From Siphonodentalium dalli (lineage: Eukaryota > Mollusca > Scaphopoda > Gadilida > Siphonodentaliidae): DNA of 64,000 nt. The position numbers and the translations under genes were made by a program. Below, one piece after another: positions 46,491-58,619 of the stretch (the first letter of the stretch is position 1; each line of letters starts with the position of its first letter). Location: NCBI GenBank assembly GCA_032622095.1, contig CP136067.1, positions 41,025,549-41,089,548 of the forward strand. Direction: 5' to 3'. The notes under the pieces are model-generated. The model did not search any database. It was not told the DNA's origin and was given only the letters and a program-made list of their open reading frames with translations.

Positions 46491-46870
46491 GGGGGTGGCG
46501 GCAAACCTTTTAATGAATTATTAGAAATTTAATAATCAAAACACATCATATAACCTTATCTTAACATCTTATAACTGGAAATTGTATCATTTTGATATTA
46601 GAAAATTTTCTGCGAAATGTGTAGTTCCGAAACTCCCTTCACCGACAACGATGTGGGCCAGGAAAACCACTGTAAAAACCCCTTGTATTAATTTGTACTA
46701 TCTTTTAGGGGGAAAATATGGAACATGGAATCCGAAGCCACTTACTAGCGCTGCCTCCAGGATCGATGTCGGACCGCATCGTGCTTCGGAAATACATGTC
46801 TGATTGTCATATACTAATCATATTGAGATAATTATATAGATAATATATATAGATATATATATTTCTTTTA

Positions 46871-47101
46871 AAACTTGGTCTATTCTGTTTGAACGCGACG
46901 CTCAGATTGGCCTAACTATACACGGTCGTTCACCACGACAATTTCATGCTACAACTCGCACGCTTAACTCAACTGACCATGTCAATCATTACTTGATTAC
47001 CACTAAACTCTTAAACATAACCACCGAAGTGCCAATTCACTTCTATCGAGACAGTCGAGACAAATGATTTCCACTCCACGTTGTGCCGTGGAAATATGTT
47101 A
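46871..47101 (-). repeat. split direct repeat A2
   Basis: 231 bp nearly identical to 51774-52005; adjoins B1 directly, as expected for a circular-intermediate joint. Confidence 0.9.
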
Positions 47102-47164
47102 GTCTCAACCCCTCTGACAAATGCATAAGCAAACACCTGGTTGCTAATGGTCACGCTCACACAG
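47101..47164 (-). repeat. split direct repeat B1
   Basis: 64 bp matching B2; lies between the recombinase stop and A2. Confidence 0.85.
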
Positions 47165-47304
47165 ATTTATGAAAGATCGGGTAAAGAGTGAAACAAATAT
47201 GCATAATATTATATCAATGTATTCGTATACCTTCAATTTCCCATAACGGTATTTCAGAAAAACAATTTTCAGAATGGTAAGTATGCAGTGACATGTATAT
47301 CAAT

Positions 47305-48274
47305 TCAGAGATTTAAACATCTGGTGACACTTAGCCTACTATCGAGCGAGTCCTCAACATAACCGTCTTTGGCGGTTTCTGATTTCCATCGTCCATGCCG
47401 TTTCCAACATCTTTCAGGAATGTTTTCGTTTGCTACCTGAGTAGCACCACCGGCTCTCAAAGAATGCAAGCCTATATCGATATTGCCGAAAACTGATTTA
47501 AAACGAGAACAAACACATTCTCTAACGCGAGTATAACTCAATATCGCATTACTTTTTACAAGCTTGCATGTATGTTTGGATCTATACAATCTACGAAATA
47601 TAAACAAATCTTCTGAATGGTCTAACCCTGCTTTTGTCCAATAACTCTGTAAAAGGCGATACGGACAGGCCGGTGTTCGTCCTTTGGCAATAACTTTCAT
47701 TTCCACTCCGATACTGGTCAGTTTTGCTTTTTCTAATTTGTATCTTAATACGGTCGTTATAGAATAACACATCGTTGGATTTCAAAGACACTAGCTCATC
47801 AAAACGTAGGAAACCCGCGAAAGCAAGTGAACACATTGTCAAATCTCGCAGAACTAACAAATCGTCAATTTGATTTTCGTAGAAAGAACACAATGTTAAC
47901 ATGTCTCTCGAAATTGGCATTTTCTTTTTAACTGCCGGTTTATAATGCCGTTTTGAACATTCCAGTATATTTTTAACGAAACCGTTCGAAGTAGGATCAG
48001 CGAAATTCATCAATTCATGGAACCAACGTATAGCATATACTATAGCTGAAACCGTGCTATAGGAACCTCCTTTGTCCAAAATATCAGTTAAATATAAAGC
48101 TATCACAATCGGACTTGCTGGTGTCGAAGCACTGCTGTGAGATTCTGCGAAAAATGTCCATTTCTTGAAATAACTGTTGTATTGAAATACCGTGTTGTCA
48201 CTCCTGAAACGAAGAAGGAGGTCGCACATTTTCCCCGTCAATCTATCAGAGTCCTGGTGATGGAATTCAGCCAA
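47305..48274 (-). pseudogene. tyrosine recombinase of the DIRS/Ngaro element
   Basis: Phage-integrase-like recombinase that would insert a circular cDNA by site-specific recombination in place of an integrase. The N-terminal SAM-like part starts at 48274. The first catalytic Arg lies in AGFLRFDELVSL. After a one-base shift near 47715 the second frame carries GLHSLRAGGATQVA (His and Arg), KRHGRWKS (His/Trp) and DGYV (the nucleophilic Tyr). The R-H-R-H-Y set is complete. About 320 residues, normal for the family. Confidence 0.88.
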
Positions 48275-48417
48275 ATGAACCTGTCTGCTTACAACATCTT
48301 TCAGCTGAGAACCTGAACAAAAAATGGTTTCAATAAAATATCACGTTTGTATATACACATGTATCACATTAATGACTAATATTCTAAATTTTTACTCTGA
48401 TGTGGCAACTTTATCCA

Positions 48418-49173
48418 TTATTTAAATCTGATTTTAAGCGCCATCAGTTTAATGTTTTTGCATGTCCCATCGAACATGCCGAAACTATCATGTTTCTTTA
48501 CCAAACAATCATTATTCAATAATTTTATATCTTTTACAAAGTTTGCTGCAAGCCCCTTTTCCGGGAAAAGAAAAGGCCAAAACGCTCCGGATTTCCACAA
48601 TGGAACAATTAAAGTACCATTTGCTTTCTCTGTGCAAAGTTTGTTAATAACTTTTAATGCCAAATGAGGCGGCGGAACCCACCAGTTCACACAACGACGC
48701 CAATTTTGTGTAAAAGCGGCTATCGCTTCGGTGCCGGGACACCACCATCGTAAATTGAACCTGTGACACTTGGTTGTTAAATTGCTTGCAAATCTGTCAA
48801 TATCATGATTTCCTCAAGTTTCATTAATGTCTGTGAAATATTTTTCAGAAATTTCCCAGTCATTTTTCTCATAGACTCTACTTAATGCATCTGCTCTAGT
48901 GTTTTCTTTTCTTGGAATCCATTTAAAATCAATACGTATATTATTATTGTCGCATGTCTCTAAAACTTCCAAGGCAATGTTTTGAAGACCCAAAATGGAA
49001 CTTCCGGCATTGAATAAATAACACATATTTAAATTATCAACAAATATCAGTACATGTTTTCCTTTGAACGCTTGCACAAAAGATTTTAAACCTCGGCGCA
49101 CTGCCTCTGCTTCTCTCCAGGTTGAACTTTCGGTTTGCTCTTGAAATTTCCATGTAATAATAATGTATAGCAT
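48418..49173 (-). pseudogene. RNase H C-terminal part and linker, DIRS/Ngaro element
   Basis: Frame 49173-48814 carries STWREAEAVRRGLKSF, LIFVDNLNMCYLF and WIPRKENTRADALSR, the late RNase H motifs of DIRS-like elements. After a stop and shift near 48800, 48690-48418 gives WWVPPPHLALKVINKL and GTLIVPLWKSGAFWPFL, a block that usually links RNase H to the recombinase in this group. It degrades the RNA strand during copying. Confidence 0.8.
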
Positions 49174-49262
49174 TTGTAAAGCGCCTTTCCCATGAGGCCC
49201 AAAGCGCTCAAAGTTTTTTACAATTTTATGTACCGATCATATCTACATAATGCTTGTCATTC
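49160..49262. repeat. SINE/LINE-tail insertion inside the DIRS/Ngaro pol
   Basis: AATAATAATGTATAGCATTT followed by GTAAAGCGCCTTTCCCATGA and AAAGCGCTCAAAG is a common 3'-domain sequence of marine-invertebrate SINEs. It interrupts the RNase H region, so the pol frame has been hit by a short retroposon fragment. Confidence 0.55.
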
Positions 49263-49415
49263 AATAATCAAAAATTAACATTTTACCTCGGGAAACATGA
49301 ATGGCATTTCGAGATCTATATTCTCCGTGGACATTTGAATTCGCCGTGACGTGTCCGCTGCCGTTAATGGCACAATCTGAATTATTATCACAAGAATATT
49401 TCGCCATGGCGTTAG

Positions 49416-50117
49416 TTATAAAATTGGTTGAACAAAATCGTCGGCAATCGCCATACTGTGACATGTAAAATTGGTTGAACAAACGTCAGTAAATGTCACC
49501 ATACCGTGACTTTCAAAATCGACAGAACAAACATCGTTAACAGTCACCATACCGTGACTTGAAAATTTGGTTGAACCAAAGTCACCAGTCACCATACCGT
49601 GACTTGCAAAATTGCTTGAATGAACATCGTCGATGGTCACCATACCGTGACGTGCACTATTACACAAACGAGAAAATGATACCTCGTCCGCAACTGTTGG
49701 AATTAAACACAACTCAGATTTTTCACTTGAAACAACGTGATCGGAATCCTTAAAATCCGAGTCACGTTTTCCATCAACTTCATTAAAACTTATTAAGCTA
49801 TAGTAACACCCAAATCCAATTTTAGACGCGTCACTGAACATCTGCACCTGGGGCTCGCATTTTGAACCAAATTTTCGGGAATTTAACCCTGCCACGTGTA
49901 TTTTCCAGTACCTGAGTTCATCGATAGCTGTTTCGGAAATAACAACTGAATCTTCCCAATGACACCGTTGTGACAAACAATAATACAGAGCTCTGGTTCG
50001 GATCCTGACCGCTTTTCCAATAACAAATTTCAGTGATATAATCATCCCAGCCACACTAGCCAATAACAAACATGCAATACACGATGTCCAGTCAAAATTG
50101 TTAATATTGACTATCAA
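49416..50117 (-). pseudogene. RT thumb and RNase H N-terminal part, DIRS/Ngaro element
   Basis: Residues about 30-75 (RTRALYYCLSQRC..ELRYWKIHV) are the connection region. QMFSDASKIGFGCYY contains the first RNase H Asp. The rest is filled by the SHGMVT repeat. The frame begins just after the RT stop at 50154, one frame out. Confidence 0.75.
49426..49670 (-). repeat. minisatellite (about 45-51 bp) in the RNase H frame
   Basis: About five in-frame copies of a unit whose peptide core is SHGMVT (DNA word CCATACCGTGAC on the plus strand, near 49450, 49497, 49549, 49591 and 49639). It is placed after the SDASKIGFG motif of RNase H and splits the domain. Imperfect copies, so older than the 57-bp repeat at 22.4 kb. 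Confidence 0.85.
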
Positions 50118-50153
50118 AGAAATAAGATTGGATATTCGATCAGATACTGCACT

Positions 50154-51389
50154 TTATTTTCCTTCAAGAATATTCCAATTGAGACCCAACCAAACGACAT
50201 TTTGACTAGGCTGCCATTCACATTTCTCATTTGATAGAATAAAACCCAAACTATAAAGATCTGTTTTAATTTCTCTACCGAGATCTACACAATCAACTTT
50301 ATCCTCACAAAAAGCAATACCATCGTCCAAGAACATTACGATTTTTAAACTCTTGGATCTCCAATATGTTATCACCTCTCTCATCAGCATGGTAAAAATT
50401 AATCCAGCTGTACTCAAACCAAATGGTAAAACATTAAAAATGTAATCATTTTGGTTACCATCGTCCTTCGATGACCATGAAAACCCCAAATATTTTCTGT
50501 GGGACTCAAAAATGTGTAAATGGTGATAAGCAGACTTCAAATCATAAGTAATTGCAAAATTGTTTGGTTTTAACATGTGTTCTACCAAAGAAGAATCTTC
50601 AAAACTACACTTAAATTTGAATAAATACAGATTTACATGTCTGCAGTCCAAGACTAATCTCAGTTTACCGGATTTACTAGTAGCCACCGTTAAGGTATTG
50701 ATAACATGCGGTGTATCTTGTGATAATGATATAACACCAAGATTCAACACATTTTGTATTTCGCTTTCTACAAATTCACTGTGTGTTCTGGCAGAACGAT
50801 TATTTATCATAATGGCTTTTGGAGGCTCATTGATAAAAGGGATTTTGTATCCTTCTGAAATTACTGTCAACATGTATTCTGAAACACCAATTTCAACCCA
50901 TTTCTTTTGGTGATCACTTAATCTAAACGCTGGTGACACATTTTTTGAGCGAGCATCAGAATAATTACATGATGAGCGACTGCAATCAAAATTTGTGTTA
51001 GAATTACCAGAATTTGCTACATTATCACCATTAACTTTCCGCTTACCGAGATTTTGGAACTCGATTTTGTCAGATAAAGTGTCTAATATACTCATCTTAT
51101 TATTACTGTGGCTCAAACTGCTCTGTGCGCCCTTTAACATTGGGCAGAAGGCTCTAACATGACCAAATAAACCACAGGCGAAACAGGGGCCTAGCTTCCT
51201 TGGTTCTGGAGTCTTCGGATACGTCGTGCGTTCTTTGTCGTAGGTGCCGAGTCTTTTCCCTCTGAAATCACGCTTTTTCTTCAGCTGTCTGATTTTTCCC
51301 ACTGCAGTGCGCTCCACCCTTCCTAGTTTCCGCTCATCCTCCGAATCGTCTGCGAGTTGATTTCCGACATATTCGTTGACTGTACCCAT
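50154..51389 (-). pseudogene. DIRS/Ngaro zinc knuckle and reverse transcriptase
   Basis: Residues 1-60 are the charged end of the gag-like protein (QLADDSEDERKLGRVER). CFACGLFGHVRAFC is a CCHC knuckle. RT motifs follow: PPKAIMINNRSAR, GKLRLVLDCRHVNLYL, FAITYDLKSAYHHLHI, NVLPFGLSTAGLIFT, and catalytic FLDDG near 50325. This RT type uses DD with a preceding Leu, typical of DIRS. The first listed Met at 51389 is not a real start; the frame follows from the gag-like frame by a one-base shift near 51395. Confidence 0.88.
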
Positions 51390-51754
51390 CCCGCTTCTGA
51401 CGAATCTGGGATCCGAATTATTTTTTGTCGATTTTGGATAAATGTTATACCTTCGGCTACTTTTTCCCGTGCTGCTGCCACCGCATCGTCGATAGAAACA
51501 GCCAAACTATCTTTGGCTTGGATAAAGATGTCTAAGACCTTTAAACCATGTCGATATTGGTCTTCATTTCCTTTTTTCTTGAATTTGTGGCTGTCTGCTG
51601 AAAGGCCCTCGATTCTGGCAATCTGCACGTCAGACAGTTCTCTTTGAGATGTATTTAACTCTGTTTTGAAAACCTCCAATCTCCTCGTCATCAACGAATC
51701 GAGTCGATTCAAAAGTCTATCTTCAGTAGACAAGTTTTGTTGATGTTCGTCCAT
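51323..51754 (-). pseudogene. DIRS/Ngaro gag-like ORF1
   Basis: Starts MDEHQQNLSTEDRLL, directly after repeat A1, then a helical coiled region and the group-typical phrase KFKKKGNEDQYRHGLKVL and RQKIIRIPDSSEAGW. It would form the particle. The frame is lost near 51395 and resumes in the RT frame. Confidence 0.75.
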
Positions 51755-51773
51755 AGCCGCCGATGAATAGTTT

Positions 51774-52005
51774 AAACTTGGTCTATTCTGTTTGAACGCG
51801 ACGCTCAGATTGACCTAACTATACACGGTCGTTCACCACGACAATTTCATGCTACAACTCACACGCTTAACTCAACTGACCATGTCAATCACTACTTGAT
51901 TACCACTAAACTCTTAAACATTAACCACCGAAGTGCCAATTCACTTCTACCGAGACAGTCGAGACAAATGATTTCCACTCCACGTTGTGCCGTGGAAATA
52001 TGTTA
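51774..52005 (-). repeat. split direct repeat A1
   Basis: 5' repeat of the element, about 232 bp, one base longer than A2. Carries the leader up to the ORF1 ATG at 51754. Confidence 0.9.
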
Positions 52006-52980
52006 ATATTACATGCATGTGTGTATCCACCCTTAGGTCGAACATTTTGACTTGACCTCGCGCTGGCGTAGAACATGTCAGCACCAATTTTTCTAATCAG
52101 TATTACACAAGGGACCTGAAATTGACAGCAAGTATTCGACGTGGCAACATTTTGAGTGACATTTTTCGCCGAAAACTGGTTGAAAATATGTTATCATGAA
52201 ATTTTAAAATAATAAATAATTAAACTAAATCTGTTTAGCATTGTTATGTGCGCTCGCGCAACAGTGTGGCGATCAGACAGATTCGTACGTAGCTTGGTGT
52301 CACCCTACTCCGTTTCACTCCATGACGTCACCAAAAACGACGTAAAACCTCGTGGCGTTCTGACATTTTTACTGTGCCGCTTTTTTGCTATGTGTATCTT
52401 ATGTGTTGTTTTCGATTATTTGTTTGTCGCCGATATCGCCATTTGTCCGGATTCCCTGTTTCTATATTTAAAACTGGCATGCTCGTAGTGAGCCTCGATT
52501 TCGATTTTTTCTCCCAGGTCAAAATACGTCAGAGTTATGACAAAAATAGATCGACCTACATTTTCTCCATCAGAACTCTACACCAAAGAGTCTATAGACT
52601 CCTTCGGGACCTACATTGACCTACATATGACATAGACTCCTTCATTTGGGTATTTTTACTTATAATTGGGAAATTTTATCATTTTTTGGTTCGTGCGAAG
52701 AACTCTTTTTATCGTGCGGGAAAAGAGAGACATTCAAAACGCGATTTCGTAATTCGACGCAATAGGCTGAATAGCCTAACCTTCAGCCGAGTTCCGGGTC
52801 AAATACGACGAATGACGTAACACAAAACAAAACGCATTTGTTGACACAAACACCGTTTGAACAGTTTATTATTACATAAAATGATCGTTATTGATTAATT
52901 ATTGACTAATTATTGATATTTATTGTTGAATATTGGCTGCTATCAATATTTACACAAATGGTATTAATTATTTCTTATAA
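52006..52980. other. non-coding stretch
   Basis: No gene. CTCCTTC.. / ATAGACTCCTTC words repeat at 52585-52640. AT-rich after 52850. Confidence 0.45.
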
Positions 52981-53036
52981 TTGCTCCTTTGGTCAACTTT
53001 GACTATCGGAAAATGAAAATCAAAATATGCCGCTGA
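52981..53036. repeat. 57-bp block shared with 55012-55068
   Basis: TTGCTCCTTTGGTCAACTTT and the following bases to CCGCTGAA are repeated exactly at 55012-55068, 2 kb away in the same orientation. It is probably the end of an element or a duplication boundary. Confidence 0.85.
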
Positions 53037-54686
53037 AAAAAAATTAATCGATATTAAAGTCTCATCCTTTCGGCAACATGGAATTGGTTTTAATTACTTA
53101 AATGATTAATATAGTAATTTGCCTTTTATCTGTGATGAAATGAGAAATGGTAATTGTCTTTTTTTGCTAACATTAAATTAAATTAAATAAATTAAGTAAA
53201 ATACCGTGAAATTATTTTTTTAATTATTGTTTATTACAGTTTTGCGCACGTTGGCATCTCTCTGAATGCATTCTAGTTCCCTTTGAGCTTAATTTGTCAA
53301 TTATGTATTGCCCATACATGGAATTGGTGTCTCTGGTTGGATAATTTTGTATTGAACTATATCGAGTGCCCTTTATATATTTTTAGGCTATAACAATTAT
53401 TTCCATGTTTGTGAAAAAAGAAAAGTGTGTTTTCTTATATGGTAAAAATGGTGTAACCCAGAAAGCTCAACTCATATTTTAGGGGACTTTTCTTGGTGAA
53501 TCCACGATGTTATGACCTAGATGATATTAAAAATACAGCTTTCTCCGATATACTGTCTTATGTTTCCCCATTCACGTCTAATGTGCTTGGACTAAAGAAC
53601 CAAATTGATGATTAAAATTCGTGTAATATTTACAGTTAGTAGTTTTCTTGTTAAAACCATTGGCGCCTTGTTTTCTCGAGCTTGGCTGTGCACTCCCTGT
53701 CCGGGAATTGTACGGAGTTGCAGTTTAATGTACCTCTTTTGGTACTGCATTCCACTGACTGCGGATGGGAAAAATTATTTATGTTCTAACTCGCTTCGCT
53801 CGTACGAACATAAATGATTTTAAAAAATAACAACGACTAATGAGATTATATAATGTTTATTAGGATAAACTCAGGTCTGCCGCAAACCGGCCTAGAATAG
53901 ACTCTTCACACAGCGCAAGTCGATAAACGGCCAACGCGGATATGGTCTTACCCTGGTTATATATGAACTGTGAAGACTCAACCCTGGTCAAATAGTCCTG
54001 CTAATGATGCTGGTGCATGGGTCCAGCCAAAGTGCTGTGATGCTATCAGGACAATATGATGCTGTTATGAACAAGTTCCGATATTTTTTCTAAAATTGTC
54101 ATTTTCGCGGTATTCGGATAATCTGAACATATCCAGAAAAAAGCCATTATTTGTAATGAACATTCAAAAACATATGTGGTGAAACATTTTAATGCTGGTT
54201 GTATTAGTTGATTCAAATAAACTATAACCATTGTGGCTATTCACGCCGTTTTGTAAAGTCAAAAATATATTTGTTCTTCAATGTTTTATATACTGACCAC
54301 TGGATTTTCCTCAAAAGCTCGGATTAGCAAAACAGGACGTAACTGACAACTTTAGAACAAATAACGGTACCTTGTCGCAACGGCATCAGTTTGCCCTACC
54401 AGTATCATGTCAATTCAGCATGACACACCAACAGCATAGAAGGTTAGCAAGACCACTTGATCGGAGTGAGACTAAAACCTGGGCTAGGCAAATCTATAAA
54501 CGATTCGAAGTTTAAGAGAATAAATATTGTAAATTTATTATTATTATGGCTTCATTGGCTGTTGCAAAGCAATATAAATGGCAATCTAGATTGGGGTAGG
54601 CTTCAACAATTCGAACAACCATTGCTAATATATCTTTCTTAGATATCAGTATACCATTAAATGTTATGATTTGCTAATATCGGAAC
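53037..54686. other. non-coding stretch
   Basis: No gene recognised. A small hairpin lies at 53778-53812 (TTATGTTC..GAACATAA around CTCGCTTCGCTCG), of the type seen in the larger fold-back elements to the right. The phrase TTGCTAATATATCTTTCTTA (54621-54640) recurs at 55078. Confidence 0.5.
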
Positions 54687-54800
54687 TTGTTCATAACAGC
54701 TGTATGTTTGGTAAGTATGATTTGCTGTATGTATTTACCATTAAATGTTATGATTTGCTGTATCTATTTACCATTAAATGTTATGATTGGCTGTATGTTT

Positions 54801-55010
54801 GGTAAGTTTGAATTTGCATTATACGACATCACTAATACAGTAATCACCAACAGGGCAGGAATGTTAGGTAAGTTTGAACTTGCATTATACGACATCACTA
54901 ATACGGTAATCACCAACATGGCAGGAACGTTAGGTAAGTTTGAATTTGCATTATACGACATCACTAATACAGTAATCACCAACATGGCATGAATGTTTGG
55001 TAAGTTTGAA
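54801..55010. repeat. 66-bp minisatellite
   Basis: GGTAAGTTTGAA-headed units at 54801, 54867, 54933 and 54999, an exact 66-bp period. As 66 is 22 codons, both strands show open frames with a 22-residue repeat; this is a by-product of the period, not evidence of a gene. Confidence 0.92.
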
Positions 55011-55068
55011 TTTGCTCCTTTGGTCAACTTTGACTATCGGAAAATGAAAATCAAAATATGCCGCTGAA

Positions 55069-55836
55069 TTTTTTTTATTGCTAATATATCTTTCTTAGAT
55101 ATCAGTATACCTACATACTTCAGGTAATAGTCAAGGCTGTATAGGTGGGGTAAGACATCTGAACATGGTAACCAGTATTCCTTGCACACACTATATGGAA
55201 TTAATTTTCACCGTGCGCAATTGTGGACAAAATAATCCAAGTGTCGGAAACTTGTCACATAGACGTACCTTCTATGTCCTTCATATATATGTACATCAAC
55301 TAAACCAGTCGCCAACTGACACAAATAAGCATTGCTATATCCATTCCCATATAGTATTACAGTAATTTCCCTTTACCCGGTATAACAAGTGTTCGGTTTC
55401 ATGCATAGCACACTGAGATCTATAGTATACTCGATATTGGTAATTTTACGGGAAATCGCCTTCAATATTACAGTGTCAGTGCTTCGCGACTCAAAACATG
55501 GGTATTATGAATATATAGTACAGGGCCCTGACACTAACACTGAGGTTGGAAAATTTCCAACGTTTAGTTTTACCAAAAGTAGGAAAACTTACGAATGTTG
55601 GTCTGAAATTAAAAAATCTTCATTTAATATACTAGCTTATTAGAAAATCAAACTACATATATGAAAACAATTTCAACCATATTGTTGTGAAATATCCAAC
55701 TAATTTTGCTTTAGGCATGACATTTCCAATAGAACATTTTACCTAAGTTGAGTAGACGCCCCTTAACCCACCCTGTCGCCCTGAATGGGCCTCTTAATGT
55801 GTATATCCGAGCCTCGAAATAACCAACTTATCACTG
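55069..55836. other. 3' flank of the FAD oxidase gene
   Basis: No gene. The block 55530-55790 (TTGGAAAATTTCCAAC, AAATCAAACTACAT, CAACTAATTTTG) has a diverged relative at 57890-58180 inside the intron of the neighbouring gene, so it is a dispersed repeat. Confidence 0.5.
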
Positions 55837-56285
55837 TCAAATTCCGAGCAAAGAGGCTACCAGCAGGACAGCGACAGTAAACACAGATGGCGGACAAGTC
55901 GCGACTGAATCAATGCCAGGTACGAAACAGTCATAATTGTAACCAGCTGCTTGTTCGTAATTCCCATCAAGATCGTAACCAATACAGTATCTGCATTGTA
56001 TGAAGTTATTTAGATCAACGTTCTTCTTTATCAGTAGAAGCTGGTCGTATGTGCCTGGCCAGAAGTCTGTCTTCCAGTTCAATAGCTGGCCGTTTGGCTC
56101 ATTGAGATAGGCCCCTCCGCCATACTGCTGGATCTCCTTGTTGAAGTCCGCCATTATAGCGATGTTGATGCCATCCGTTGCCATGTCTTCCCATCCTAAA
56201 CCACAACTGCTTGACCATATTCCGGTACGTAAAGCCGGGTTGATTGACGTCGAATTGGAGTTTCTATCTAGGCTGGAAGAAGCTC
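55837..56285 (-). CDS. FAD-linked oxidase (berberine-bridge-like), last exon
   Basis: Carries the C-terminal BBE domain: NPALRTGIWSSS, then GGGAYLNEPNGQLLNWK, FWPGTYDQLLLIKK and VDLNNFIQCRYCIGYD, the usual closing strands around the flavin. After it a short spacer leads to a hydrophobic tail (VFTVAVLLVASLLGI) at the stop, which looks like a GPI-anchor signal, so the enzyme would be at the cell surface. The exon starts at 56285 behind TTCTTTTTTCAG, an excellent acceptor, and enters in phase 1. That matches the phase of the exon at 61478-61804. Frame intact. Confidence 0.8.
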
Positions 56286-56501
56286 CTGAAAAAAGAACGG
56301 GACGAATTTCGTGGAAATATGGTTGGATAAAATGTCAGTTTTGATGTGTGAAGACTTGACTGTGGTGCATATAGAGCACTTGATTACGGCCGGGAGCCTA
56401 CTGCATAATTTGCACCAAAAAGATGGCATGATGCACGAATTCAAAGTGCGTGAATCTAAAACTGAGCGAAAAAATAATACAACGTGAATTTATATGCAAT
56501 T

Positions 56502-57030
56502 AAAGATGGATTATCTCTTTAAATAACAAATTTTAAATAGTTGCGTGGGTATAAAATAATAAATATGAACTGAAGACCCCTGTCCGGAAAAGCTTCTATC
56601 AATTAATATTGATTTTATTTCGAATATTTAATTGGGACCGTTTATGTGTCTATTCTTAGAACAGACCATTCGGATGATACCATATTGCGATATAGAGCAA
56701 TGGGCTGTTGCCGTGGCTCCGCACCGAAAGTCAAATGTCCCAGATTGATTGTTTGTATTGTTTTGTTCCATAGTTATAAGCGATAATGAGTATAATTAAC
56801 GTTTATTTGTGACAAAATTGTACAATAAAATTTCTGGTCTCTGTTAACAGTAACCACTATTGTTCGTTAGCTAAAAAACTACACCTATTTAGACTAGAAA
56901 ATATTCGAAATAAAATTAATATTAATCGATAGAAGCATTTCCGGACAGGAGTCTTCGATTCAGATCTAATATTTTATACCCCGGCAACTATATAAAACAT
57001 GTTTACAAAGAGATAATCCACATTTAAAGT
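56502..57030. mobile_element. 530-bp fold-back MITE in the intron
   Basis: The left half (AAAGATGGATTATCTCTTT.. then CCCTGTCCGGAAAAGCTTCT) reappears in reverse complement on the right (AGAAGCATTTCCGGACAGG.. then AAAGAGATAATCC). The arms are about 130 bp, with a central unique part at about 56650-56890. Confidence 0.75.
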
Positions 57031-57281
57031 ATCAGAACAAATTAAGGTGGTCTGACGTTTCTAACTAAATAATGCTGTGCCAAGCATGACATTTCCAAGA
57101 CAGTGTTGACAATTTTAGAGGAGGGGTGAGACACTATCAGATACACCCTGTAGTCGCGTTCCTGCTGCTTACACATGCAGCTCATTCATACACGGTCTGC
57201 CCCAGGTAATATTATCAGTAAATAACTTGACCTGGGGTCAATACTATAACACATCTACGCGTGTAATTTACAAGAAGGTAT

Positions 57282-58420
57282 AAGGCTGTGTTTACACTGA
57301 TGTAGATCTGTATACAGATCTGTATGAAGTCACGTGTCGCGCATTACTGTGATCACAACATAATTACCAATAGTGAACGCGCGCTGTTCAGTACTCTGGT
57401 AATTGACAATTCATTATGAGTCGTGTCAGTTTAGGCCAGGCATAAAAATGGATCAACTATCAGCAGACAACAGCGATTTGGTATGTGCCGCATGTATTTA
57501 AAGTGTATCCTTATACCACTTGATAATGGTACGAAGAAAGAATGCAAATCGCATAGGAATACACAATAAACAACCGTGTGCAAATAGAGAGGCTAGAGAG
57601 CACCCATATAGCTTTAGATGGCGATTCCACCAATATTTAGGATTTCAGGTGATCATCTATATATCTATAGGTCTCCTGTTTGACACCATCTGGGCGGTGG
57701 CCATTTTGGATCTGTATGGAATGGGTAGCCACCCTACAACACCCTTTATTTGACCAAATGTATTAAAAATTCCAACTGATGACAATTCCAATGACATTGT
57801 TGGCCAATTGTAGGACAATATTGTTTTCTTAAATTAACTAGCAGTTTTTGACTGGCCACGGGGAGGGACCAGGACACAATCTTTCCAAGTGTTGGAAATT
57901 TTCAACCTGACACCCGCCCCCATGATAAGGTTGGAAAACTTCCAGCTGATGGCCATTCCAGCCCAAAATTTTGATAAAAAGTAGGAAATTATGCAAATAT
58001 TGGTCCGAAAACAATACCCCCCCCCCCCCCCAATAAAATGTTTGAAAATCAAACTACAAGATCATTTTCAACCTATTGTTGGTTTGGAAATTACAACTAA
58101 TGTTGTGTCAGGTATGAAATATCCAACTGTTGAAAACTTTGACCAAAGTTTCCACGTCCCTGTCCGTGTTCAATATTCGAAATACACGGGTTGAAATGAC
58201 AACCAACACTAACACACATTCGCCAAGCCCGAGTAACAATTAATCAAAACAGATTTGCCTGTCGCAATGCTTCGGCGATGACCGTGGCATATAGCGGACA
58301 CGCTTTTTGCTCACACGAACTAATACCGTTTTCTTTCTGTGTGTATTTCTATATCAACCCGTTTACACTAGTCTGCGTGTAGATCTGGGTACAGTTCTAT
58401 ATCAATGTAAATGCACCCTT
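57282..58420. mobile_element. 1.1-kb DNA-element remnant with imperfect inverted ends
   Basis: The left end AAGGCTGTGTTTACACTGAT resembles the complement of the right end (58401-58420, reading AAGGGTGCATTTACATTGAT on the other strand), with further pairing around GATCTGTATACAGATC. No transposase is recognised; the interior includes a C run at 58018-58030 and the repeat shared with 55.5 kb. Confidence 0.5.
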
Positions 58421-58619
58421 AGTTCGAGCACTACATGTTTAGGCCTATATAATCGACAAACTATAGGTCATACGTGCTTTATTTAAGAAATAAATGTAGT
58501 GGGTGTGTGATATTGTGGGATATCGTGCTGTGGTTGTTGGGGCGAAACGGTTCTCACTAAATGTGCACACAACGACCACAACGCCGTATGCCACAATAAC
58601 CCTTTACCCAACAGAAGGG

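Larger units (their letters stand above)
46427..52005 (-). mobile_element. tyrosine-recombinase retrotransposon (DIRS/Ngaro type) with split direct repeats
   Basis: Order on the minus strand: repeat A1 (52005-51774), gag-like ORF, zinc knuckle and reverse transcriptase, RNase H, tyrosine recombinase, repeat B1 (47164-47101), repeat A2 (47101-46871), about 380 bp, repeat B2 (46490-46427). A1 and A2 (about 231 bp) and B1 and B2 (64 bp) are nearly identical. This is the split-direct-repeat layout A1...B1-A2...B2 of Ngaro/PAT-like elements, with extra sequence between A2 and B2. It has no LTRs and no integrase. Coding frames have about four breaks. Confidence 0.88.

Noticed and set aside
54687-55027. 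22-residue repeat proteins on both strands
   Set aside because: The 66-bp period keeps frames open on both strands; nothing else supports a gene.
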